Of a stretch of 27,872 nucleotides of DNA, positions 20,007 through 27,872 are shown piece by piece. The DNA comes from Pelargonium cotyledonis (lineage: Eukaryota; Streptophyta; Magnoliopsida; Geraniales; Geraniaceae). A program made the translations under genes and the position numbers. The stretch covers positions 1 through 27,872 of the forward strand of contig JAYMTA010000493.1 in NCBI GenBank assembly GCA_036897625.1, written 5' to 3'. Every line of letters starts with the position of its first letter. Within the stretch, counting starts at the first letter, position 1. A model generated the notes under the pieces. It made no database searches. It was not told the DNA's origin and was given only the letters and a program-made list of their open reading frames with translations.

Positions 20007-23000
20007 TTAACCTTTCAGCCATTCCCGGAAACAGGACTGCATCTTCTCTCGACTAGCAGCATTTGAGACATTAACGGTGGGAACTATTTTGCCAGGCCTT
20101 AAAAACTGTAAACCACAATGGTATTCTTCAGAGACGGGGCAAAAGGCAACAGCCATTATTTAAGCATATACTAATTCCATAACAATAACAAACAAAAGAG
20201 AATCTAGAAGTTAAGAAAATAAAACCTGAACAAAATCCCGCAATTCTGTGAAGCTTGAGTGCTCGCTGTATGGAACTCCTGTATAAACACATGTAGAAGC
20301 TTTCAAAAATCATTCTGGCTGATCTAAATCACTAAATGTACTAAAATTCTCAGAATAAGAAAATTAAATATGGCAGCGATCAAATATTCATCATCTCAAA
20401 GAACTGCTCAAATCGAGATATTCCATATAATGGTAACTAACCGATATATTCATGATAACTTTGGGTGCTTATGATGTATTTGTAGTTGCAAATGTGTCTA
20501 TTTGTTCCCATCAAGTTAAAATTAATTAATATTATTCTCACCATAAACTGTGATGTTGCCTCTGGAAATGGGCTTGATTAGATCAAGTTGGTTCCCTATA
20601 GCCTCAGAGAAAGTCCAACCTGGAAAAAAGAAAGATAAAATGAATACTTAGATTTGGTATTTTCTAGAACCACAGTAAATGAGACGCTGAAATATTTAGC
20701 AACAACAAAGCAAAAACTGACTTGCCTGTAGGCCGAAATGCCAAAACTGCTGTATACTGATTTGCAAAGGTCTTCAAGTAATCCTTCAAGGTCTTATAAC
20801 AAAATGATAGTAATATTGATCAATATAGCAGACTTCAAATTACTACATTGAAATCATAAGATGAAGGCCTAAATCAGACCTCAACCCGCAGGGACGATAT
20901 GGGCAGTACATGAAGAAAGGTGTCCTGTCCATAATTACAGAGATTTCCCGAGAGCTCAGGCATATTGAAAGACTGCAAAATCCTCCTCCTAGCAGCATTT
21001 GCATATATTTTAACCTACAAGTACAAGAAAATTAGCTGGGGTGTCAATAGAAATTGAATCTTTGATCCTTCAGTATTTCACTCAGGGACGGGATGAAACT
21101 GAACAGACTTTCTACTTTTCTTGAGTAACTTCTAAGAGATCGAAATCCTAAATTATAATACTATTACTAGGTTGTTTACAGGTTTGATATGAATAGCCCA
21201 ATTCCAAAATATCTCAAAGAAACACTGGAAGCTATCAGGAGAAGTATTGCATTATGGAAGACTCAAAAACCACAAAATTCAAAGTAGAATAATGTATTTG
21301 GAATTTTACAGTTTGCTTCAGATGCAACCGTACCAACAGAACATCCTAAATGCTACGGTAAGGAAATGTCTATATTACATAGTGCTTAAAGGGTTCTGCT
21401 TCAAAACCTAAAAATGAGGTGAGTTAATTTGAAAAAATAACTCATAAATCCAGTTAAGTTCCAATTTATGTGACAATATCTAGATAAAATCATCAAAAGT
21501 CTGGTATTACAATCATGAGCAGCAAATCTTCAATAAAGAAATACAAGGAAAAGTATTTACAAGATGAGGAGAAGCAACATACACCTAATGCCTTGGAAAT
21601 CGCAAGGTAAACACATTCCTTCCCGATACTATATGCACCAACAACAATAAGAGTTTTTGGTTGTTCTTTTAGATGGTTCTTTGCGACTTTGACGACATAG
21701 TTTAACACATCTTCTTTGGGAGGAAACCTAGGAAATAAAATTTCAACAAGCAAGTTGAGATGTGCAAGCTGAGAATTTTCAGGAAATAAAATGTAAATAA
21801 ATATAAAACATTTGATACATAATTTCCATCCTTACTTGTAATTTGGGTTGCAATATGTTGTATCCAAGTAAAGAATGTTGACTCGGTTATTTGCCAAAAG
21901 TGGGTAAGAGTGCATCAGTTTAGAAGCTCTGAAGTCTCCAGTGTGCAGATAGGTTTGCCCATTTGGAAGACAAAAGTGAATCAAAGCGGCACCAGGGCAA
22001 TGATTGGCTTCTAACATTGTAACTTTAACTCCTTCAATAATATACTCAATATTTAAATCTAATGGACGAATATATCTGCATACGAGGAATCAAGCAAAAT
22101 AACCATCAATAAATAGTTCGTGTACTGTAAGTTTGAACAGAACAACTAATATTTATAAGCAGAACAAGGGACTGAATGCTTACAATGGATCTACATAAAG
22201 ACATATTTTAACAAGTCGGGCAGTGAGAGGGGTGCAATAGATAGGCCCATGTGACCATTTCTTGCTTAGTCCACCATAATGATCATAATGAAAGTGGCTA
22301 AGAAAATAAGCCGAGCATCCTTCAATCAGGCCATAACGAAAAGCATCTACTGTAAAGGGGGTTCCTGTACAACAAAGATAGCACAGAACTGTAATCAGTT
22401 GCTATTAAACAATAACCAAGTTGATTTTGGCTGTTCTAAAAGTTCAAACAAATACTCAAATCTATATAGCTCATGGTTTATGAATGTTGCATACTTAGAC
22501 CATCCTGCTGATCAATTTCTGACCAGGTTTTGATCAATACAAATTGGGGTTGCTCACAGAGAGTCACCAATCTTTGAAGCAATGAAAAATCAAAACTTTC
22601 ATAAGATTAAAGACCTAACCTGGCATTTTCTTATAAAAGGGGCAAACACGCGGCTTGTTTCCAGGAGCAACAGCTCCACCGTTCCGGTTACTCATCCGGG
22701 AACCCTTGGATTTTACAAAATTGTTACCTAAATCACCCGATTTTGAATCCCCAATCTTCATCTTCTTCTTCGGTTGCAGAGAAGGGGCGTCATCGGAGAG
22801 ATGGGTCTTCTTCAAACCCCACATCTGGAAGAGATTCGTTTGTTTCAGTTTCCTCTCCGACTGCGCTTCGTGGCTCGAACTATTCTTCTTCTCGGTACGA
22901 TCTTCCGGCAACAACGAAGACCAATCCGCGCCGGAGCTGTAGAAATCTGCAGCGAAACTACTTTTTCCGTCCTGCAAATTATCTGGGTCGTCTTCGTGTT

Positions 23001-23241
23001 GCTCCTCCGGTGGAAGGTGAGGGTCGGCGGCGTCCAGAAATGGAAAGCCATTGTCGTCGAGTGATGAAGGAAGTGGGACCTCTGGAGAATCCTCTACATC
23101 GTCACCATCATCGCCGGCACAATCATCGTCGCTACTGCTGCAGCCAATAGGAAAATCAGGAAATGGGAATGATTCGTCTTCGCATTGGTCGAGGTCTTGT
23201 GTCGCGCCTGCGATTGCGCTCATTTCTGCTTTGGGTATCAT
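20007..23241 (-). CDS. SNM1: SNM1/DCLRE1-type DNA crosslink repair nuclease (nine exons)
   Basis: Exons in transcript order: 22620-23241, 22184-22364, 21836-22075, 21583-21727, 20880-21014, 20726-20792, 20542-20619, 20226-20278 and 20007-20105. They sum to 1620 nt, 539 aa, with all phases consistent. Residues 1-207 are acidic and probably disordered, with a basic QPKKKMKIG stretch that may be a nuclear signal. The metallo-beta-lactamase fold follows: [10 protein letters not shown] (H231, H233, D235, H236), [16 protein letters not shown] and LYLDTTYC. The beta-CASP part has VPYSEHSSF and IVPTVNV, with Val at the position typical of DNA-acting members. This family performs 5' exonuclease processing of interstrand crosslinks and damaged ends in the nucleus. 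Residues and exon order match what I recall of Arabidopsis SNM1 (At3g26680). The start is the ATG at 23241; a second in-frame ATG at 23223 is also plausible. Intron 6 uses a GC donor. Confidence 0.92.
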
Positions 23242-23350
23242 TCGATAGCACGCGCCAAATAAAGGTGTCTCCTTGTTGCTCTTGGCGGGCTCTATCTCTG
23301 ATTTCCTTACTTTAAAATCTTGTGAATTTCACCCAATCATTGCACCTCAC

Positions 23351-23607
23351 AAATCTTGTGAGTTTTTTTATTTTTTATTTTTGTTTGTTTTAAGCATGAA
23401 ATTCTTGGATAGGCTCGCACTTTCAAGATAGACACCTTTAAGCCATTTGAGTATACACAGACTAATTTTCATTCGAGGCGAGGTCACATGTTAAGGTTTA
23501 TGCCTCTCTTCAGGAGTGTGTTGAGTGGAGATCGAACTCAAGTGCTCTCTACACTCACGCATCCTGTGTTTCCAATTGCGCCACTATCTTTGGGTAAATC
23601 TTGTGAG
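23351..23607 (-). mobile_element. tRNA-derived SINE with A-rich tail and 12-bp target-site duplication
   Basis: The body, 23363-23595, is flanked by perfect copies of AAATCTTGTGAG at 23351-23362 and 23596-23607. On the minus strand it starts CCCAAAGATAGTGGCGCAAT. Its A-box-like TGGCGCAATTGG is at 23583-23572 and its B-box-like GAGTTCGATCTCC at 23539-23527, both in tRNA-like spacing. It ends in an A-rich tail (RC of 23363-23394: AAACAAACAAAAATAAAAAA type). All hallmarks of a tRNA-derived, L1-mobilised SINE are present. It inserted upstream of the SNM1-like gene. No tRNA secondary structure beyond the promoter boxes was checked. The intact duplication suggests a fairly recent insertion. Confidence 0.85.
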
Positions 23608-23653
23608 TATTCATTTCACTATAGACATGTTTTAGGGATTTTGAACTTGTTAC

Positions 23654-24046
23654 TTAGAGCATCAGCAATAGTAGGACTCAATTTGAGTCTCTATATGTCA
23701 TATCTTTACTTTATTGTCTGCCACATTAGCAATGGTCCTAAACAAAAATAATTTATACATTCAAGGGACTCAATTTGAGTCTCAAGTTATTAATTATATA
23801 TTATTATCTAAAATAGTAGTAGCAAAGGACATATACAACTTTTATTTTTTGAGACTCTTTTCCATAACTATATGTCAATATGTGAGTGGTTAGTAAGTAA
23901 AATAAAATTAAAAAATAAATAGAGGGCCGGGCCCTATATAGAGGGACAAGATCTTGGAAGGGTTTTGGTGCATTGAAGGTTTTCTGAAAAAGTAAGATCC
24001 TTTTTGTAATCCTAATGCAATTGAAACCTCATTACATATGCTCTAA
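23654..24046. mobile_element. MITE-like element with 9-bp perfect terminal inverted repeats
   Basis: It starts TTAGAGCAT and ends ATGCTCTAA. The next bases inside are partly paired (CAGCAAT against ATGTAAT). The 393-bp element is AT-rich and non-coding, and its GAGCATC-type ends resemble PIF/Harbinger MITEs that are common near plant genes. It contains GACTCAATTTGAGTC twice (23675 and 23767). A clear TTA/TAA target duplication could not be placed outside the repeats, so the boundaries are tentative. Confidence 0.5.
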
Positions 24047-24861
24047 CAACTAACTGAGTGACACCCCTCACTAAAAGAGTGAGAAACATGGGCTTTTATA
24101 GATCTGCTGACTGATGTCTCTCGTTTAAAAAAGAGAAAAAATCTTAAGTTGATTCAAGCATACCAAAAGTCTTAAGTTTGAGTCTTAATTCAACACAAAT
24201 GATTTTAAAAGGAGACGAATAACTGAAATGGAAGACATCAAGCCAAAACAGGAACTCCAAAGAACAAATAGAGGGTATAAAAAACAGGTACAGTTTCATT
24301 GAATGCTTGTTACATCATAAAGGGATAGGAATTCCTCCATCTAAGCTATTCCTACCAAGTTGCTACCACTTACCAATTATTGGTTCCAAGCAACAAAACC
24401 AGTTACCTCCTCTGTTTAATCCCAAAAACGGACCCAAACATCTTCTTCTCAAAATTGGAGCTTCAGGACCCTCCTCTGAACTATCCCCAGAGTTGATAAT
24501 GAATAAAATATGATCCTAGTTTCATTATAATGAGACAAGTAGCTCATCATAGAAGGAAAATTATGACAATAATAGAAAATTAATCTTCTTTTTTTTTTCA
24601 AAATATTGGAAGGCAAAACAAAAAACACCTTGCTGGGACTTAATTTCTAACCCCAGAGATTCCGATCCTCCAACTGTGTTGTTATAATAAATGATGAAAA
24701 CTAATCTTTTTCCTCAAGTGATGTTACTCCCCACCTTACTCTAGTAATTGTTGCCTTCATCCCACACCCACCGCTAAGAAAAATCCAAAACAATAAGATG
24801 TTATTTACTGAACCTTTCTGTTGAGCGCTACCTCAGGTCCTCAGGTCTCAGTAAAATGCTT
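24047..24861. other. Intergenic DNA and probable 3' UTR of the CCCH gene
   Basis: 24600-24861 is probably 3' UTR of the minus-strand CCCH gene, because coding stops at 24862. 24047-24600 is AT-rich. A 68-codon open frame at 24307 has no recognisable features. Confidence 0.45.
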
Positions 24862-26964
24862 TCAGTTTTGCTGAGCCACAAGCTGATCCAGCTGCATTTG
24901 CTCCAGCCATGCTCCAATCTTATCAACTGATTCAATAGGGGGGTTCACATGAAACCCACCACTGCTGGTGGCACTGCCTGCAGCACCTGAGACGGGATTC
25001 ATCGTGTTTTCTTTAATCTCAGTCGGAGAATCTTTAACAAGTGACTGAACCCAAGATAGATCAGGTTCCTCTCCGCTGTTACCAAGCTCAAACGAAGATG
25101 ATCTGCGGAGCTTACCGAAATCATCTGAACTAACAGCCCAGTCTGGCTTCCCACTAGAGTAGCCCCATTTTGACCAAGAACTTGCAGGTGAACCAACAAT
25201 GGAACCAGAGTTTGAGTCGAGTTCCCGAGAGCTCAGGCTGCGAAATTGTTGCTGCTTCTCACGTTGAGCTAACAGAGACAAACGAGAGCCCATTGGTGAG
25301 ATAGGTTCCACATTTCGAGGAGACATCCTCCCTGAAGATGGAACCCCATAAGGCGATTGCATAAGTGGATGATCAACATTCTTAGGGGAAAAATTAGTGT
25401 TGATAGGTGATAACATGCTCTGCTGTTGCTGAAATTGATTGAACATAGCCGACTTGTGCGTTGGGGAGAAAACTGAAGCCAATGCTTGATCAGCATACCG
25501 AGGAGACAAGCCCTCTGCTGAGAAAAGATCATCAAGATTTGAAGGGGTTAAAGTTTTCATTCGGCCGGACCGGTTCAAAGAATTAGAACTCAGAGATGGT
25601 TGCGAGAGGCAAGGCAACTCATTTAGGAGTTGCTGTGGCTGCATATCAAAATCCGGCAGCATGCCATAGTCCTCTGCTGGAATATCTCTTGCATTAAGAG
25701 AAGACCTCAAGCGACTTGACTGAAAATTGCTTCCAGGAAGGTGCAAGGTAGGGACATTAGGCTGAGACCAAGGCACAGAAGAGTGCCCATTGCCAGATGG
25801 AGACATTGGTGGAGTGAATGGTGAGGGGGACATCACAGACATTGACGATGGAGAGCCAGGTAAAAGGCTCATGGAAGCAGCATAGTCCATTGTAGTAGCA
25901 GCAGACGTACTAGAACGAGGTGATAAAACTGCTGAACCAGTAGAGACATACAATGGTCTGAGTTCCTCTGGAGTGTGAGCAAAGAAACAGACTCTCCGTG
26001 CACAACTAGTACCATCTTTACAAAGCCGTGTCCTATACTGAGCTGGGTGTAGCCAGCACTCAAAAACCCCATGAGCATATTCACACATATCTCCACGTCT
26101 ACAAGCACCTTTTCGAAAATCAGGACAAGGTACACAGCTGTAATGGTACTTCCTTGGATCCCTTCTCCGGGCATTTTCACCTGGATGTACAAACGGGCAT
26201 TCAGTCCAATCATGGGAATAGGCGCGAGAACAAGGCCGCACCTTGAAAGAATACATTCTGAACTCATCAGTTGAATAGATGCTGTTCTTGATGTCTGGGA
26301 GAGACGGATCAATGGGGTACTCCTTCTTCTCTGATGGTGAAGGAACAGGAAAATCATCTAACTTCAACTTCATTGGTGAAGAAGTGGAATTTGAACCAGA
26401 TGATGGGGACCCATTTTCAGGGGATGATGACAACAAGGGAGAATCGGAATTGGAAGTCGCAGTTGACACCCTCAGATTTTGCTCACCAACTGAACCATCA
26501 GGTTTAAGGAGCTCCTCAAGAGAAAATTTCACATTCTGAAGCTTGGGAGGAACAACAATTATGTCAAGAGGACGATTGCCATTAGCATCGATCAAATTTG
26601 GATCAGCACCTGCTGCTAGGAGCAGATTCACAACATCAACAGCATTAACAGCTCCACCTGCTGCGGCACAGTGAAGGGCTGTACTCTTATCAATCCCACA
26701 AGGACAGTTGACATCCGCATCTGATAGAGAAAGAATAAGCCTCATGACATCAATGCAACCATAGGCAGCAGCGACCATCAAAGGGGTTCTATGCACATTA
26801 ACCATCTGCTTTGAGCCCTTCTGCCGACTGTACCATAACCCAATCTCATCAACACAAGAAGGGTCCCGTTCAATGGATCTTTTAAAGCCATCAACATCAT
26901 TGTTGGCAGCAAGTTCAAGCACGCTAGCAAAAGCATCTTCAGTTTCAACCCGTAAGTGATTCAT
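24862..26964 (-). CDS. Ankyrin and CCCH tandem zinc-finger protein (AtC3H30/66-like, TZF7/OXS2 type)
   Basis: This is an intronless 700-aa coding region, near the usual 600-720 aa of this subgroup. Residues about 58-135 hold two ankyrin repeats ([20 protein letters not shown], then [10 protein letters not shown]...[16 protein letters not shown]). After a Ser-rich linker, an Arg-rich region ([20 protein letters not shown]) precedes two CCCH fingers. Finger 1 is C280-X7-C288-X5-C294-X3-H298. X16 follows, then finger 2, C315-X5-C321-X4-C326-X3-H330. This is the plant-specific RR-TZF arrangement. The C-terminal half is Ser/Pro/Gln-rich with repeated SP sites, and ends in a short [14 protein letters not shown] helix. 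Family members bind RNA and DNA, shuttle between cytoplasmic granules and the nucleus, and act in stress and salt responses. The SP-rich region suggests control by proline-directed kinases, which is inference. Which paralogue this corresponds to is not decidable by eye. Confidence 0.93.
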   Translation of the reverse strand: MNHLRVETEDAFASVLELAANNDVDGFKRSIERDPSCVDEIGLWYSRQKGSKQMVNVHRTPLMVAAAYGCIDVMRLILSLSDADVNCPCGIDKSTALHCAAAGGAVNAVDVVNLLLAAGADPNLIDANGNRPLDIIVVPPKLQNVKFSLEELLKPDGSVGEQNLRVSTATSNSDSPLLSSSPENGSPSSGSNSTSSPMKLKLDDFPVPSPSEKKEYPIDPSLPDIKNSIYSTDEFRMYSFKVRPCSRAYSHDWTECPFVHPGENARRRDPRKYHYSCVPCPDFRKGACRRGDMCEYAHGVFECWLHPAQYRTRLCKDGTSCARRVCFFAHTPEELRPLYVSTGSAVLSPRSSTSAATTMDYAASMSLLPGSPSSMSVMSPSPFTPPMSPSGNGHSSVPWSQPNVPTLHLPGSNFQSSRLRSSLNARDIPAEDYGMLPDFDMQPQQLLNELPCLSQPSLSSNSLNRSGRMKTLTPSNLDDLFSAEGLSPRYADQALASVFSPTHKSAMFNQFQQQQSMLSPINTNFSPKNVDHPLMQSPYGVPSSGRMSPRNVEPISPMGSRLSLLAQREKQQQFRSLSSRELDSNSGSIVGSPASSWSKWGYSSGKPDWAVSSDDFGKLRRSSSFELGNSGEEPDLSWVQSLVKDSPTEIKENTMNPVSGAAGSATSSGGFHVNPPIESVDKIGAWLEQMQLDQLVAQQN

Positions 26965-27073
26965 GCTAACCGTAGAGGGTGAGCTTTAGTAAGACAAATA
27001 CAAGAATCTAAATAATATCAGTAGTTCAACTGCTCTGATTCACAGCACATGCTTTTATTCCCTGGCAATCATG
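26965..27073 (-). promoter_or_regulatory. Predicted 5' UTR exon of the CCCH gene with two short uORFs
   Basis: On the minus strand a pyrimidine tract ending TTTTATTTTCAG (acceptor at 27074) precedes this leader. In it, a five-codon uORF at 27072-27055 (MIARE) and a ten-codon uORF at 27050-27018 (MCCESEQLNY) lie upstream of the main ATG. The donor and upstream exon were not identified, and the intron may extend past the window. The uORFs stand even if the acceptor is wrong, provided the transcript starts upstream. Confidence 0.45.
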
Positions 27074-27500
27074 CTGAAAATAAAATTAAGAAGAAAATTC
27101 TATTAGCATCTAATTCATTAGAAACAGAAATTCTTAACTCTAGCAACTCAATAATATTCTTCAGAAACAAAATTTTATTAACCAAAAAATAATAAAACAT
27201 TTGGATGGCTTCAGATGCTACCACTGAACAACTGGGACAGTGTTGCCCAATGGGAGAGACAATCCAGACAAGAAAAGCAGAAACACAGATATAATAGGAG
27301 ATCAAGACCGGGGTTTCTTATCATTCTTCTACAATTTTATTAACCTTTCCACAGACTCTCATCAGAACATACCCAAACACATCAGTCTAACGTCAAATTT
27401 TAAGAAGATGATAAAAATCCAGCCATTCTAAAATGGAAAAAAAAGCCTCACTGTTTACAGGCAAAATAGTTCAATCTAATGAAAATCCAAAAAAACCCAT
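27074..27500. other. Probable 5' UTR intron or promoter of the CCCH gene
   Basis: AT-rich, with no protein-coding signal on either strand. Confidence 0.4.
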
Positions 27501-27509
27501 GGGAGCATA

Positions 27510-27872
27510 TAATTAAGGGAAAATTTCATATACCTCCTCTAAAGTATGCACCTTTTGCTCATAACTACCCTAAAATATGGATTGTTACTTTTGTCTACCC
27601 TAAAGTATGTCACAAAACTTTCCCTCCACTACTCCATCCAATTTTCCATCTGAGGGGTCAAAAAGACCAAAATACTCTCCAACTTAAAAAATAAATCACA
27701 ACCAAACAGACCCTTAACTTAAAAAAATAATGAAGATGAACAGAGCACTGAGCTCGTCCATCTCCGTCGCCGGAACATGCGTCCTCGCCGGCACTCGCGT
27801 CATTCCAGATCTGACTGAGCACGGAGGTCCCATGTCACGTCCTCGTCCATGGAGGTCGAAACTCGCCATGAA
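27510..27872. repeat. Dispersed repeat running off the window end
   Basis: 27510-27720 repeats phrases such as CTCTAAAGTATGCACC, CCTAAAATATGGA and CCTAAAGTATGTCAC. It is followed by a GC-rich stretch (27740-27872) with no long open frame. The design (AT-rich phrase repeats flanking a GC-rich core) parallels 9360-10540, though I see no direct sequence match. It is probably a non-autonomous transposon. Confidence 0.4.

Noticed and set aside
22655-23248. Plus-strand frames opposite SNM1 exon 1
   Set aside because: They are Ser-rich antisense shadows of the acidic N-terminal exon, which joins in phase to the metallo-beta-lactamase exons.
23527-23586. Possible tRNA gene
   Set aside because: A and B boxes are present, but acceptor-stem pairing is not evident and the whole is enclosed by a target-site duplication and A-rich tail, so a SINE explains it better.
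25869-26539. Several overlapping open frames on both strands within 24862-26964
   Set aside because: All are shadows of the CCCH zinc-finger gene, whose frame contains the ankyrin repeats and both zinc fingers.

Overview
This is a window of eukaryotic nuclear DNA from a dicot plant. The evidence is multi-exon genes with GT-AG introns, a chloroplast-targeted mTERF protein, a plant-type CCCH tandem zinc-finger protein, plant retroelement relics and a hairpin matching the plant miR477 family. The repeat flavour suggests a woody rosid, perhaps Rosaceae, but that lineage guess is inference only.

Layout. 1-3100 is repeat-rich. It holds a short 25-bp tandem array, a dispersed repeat, and a decayed minus-strand Ty3/gypsy-type gag-protease fragment. 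3714-7404 (+) is a complete six-exon mTERF gene close to Arabidopsis mTERF2/EMB2219. 7405-11019 is repeat-rich intergenic DNA ending in a purine-rich tandem array of two 62-bp and two 98-bp units. That array abuts 11020-13808 (+), a SYP2-type syntaxin that has lost most of its N-terminal Habc region but keeps an intact SNARE motif and membrane anchor. 14219-14555 is a decayed LINE RNase H end with an A-run. 15155-16054 (+) is an intronless DUF716 multi-pass membrane protein. 18100-18430 is a second LINE RNase H relic.

18898-19003 folds into a long hairpin whose 5' arm carries a miR477-like 21-mer. 20007-23241 (-) is a nine-exon SNM1-type metallo-beta-lactamase/beta-CASP nuclease gene with one GC-AG intron. 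23363-23595 is a tRNA-derived SINE bounded by a perfect 12-bp target-site duplication. 23654-24046 is a MITE-like element. 24862-26964 (-) is an ankyrin plus CCCH tandem zinc-finger gene with a probable 5'UTR exon carrying two short uORFs. The window ends in another dispersed repeat.

The host genes have unrelated jobs: organelle gene expression, vesicle fusion, a membrane protein of unknown role, DNA crosslink repair, and stress/RNA regulation. There is no sign of a cluster. The most interesting items are the miR477-like hairpin, the truncated syntaxin joined to a tandem array, and the well-preserved SINE.
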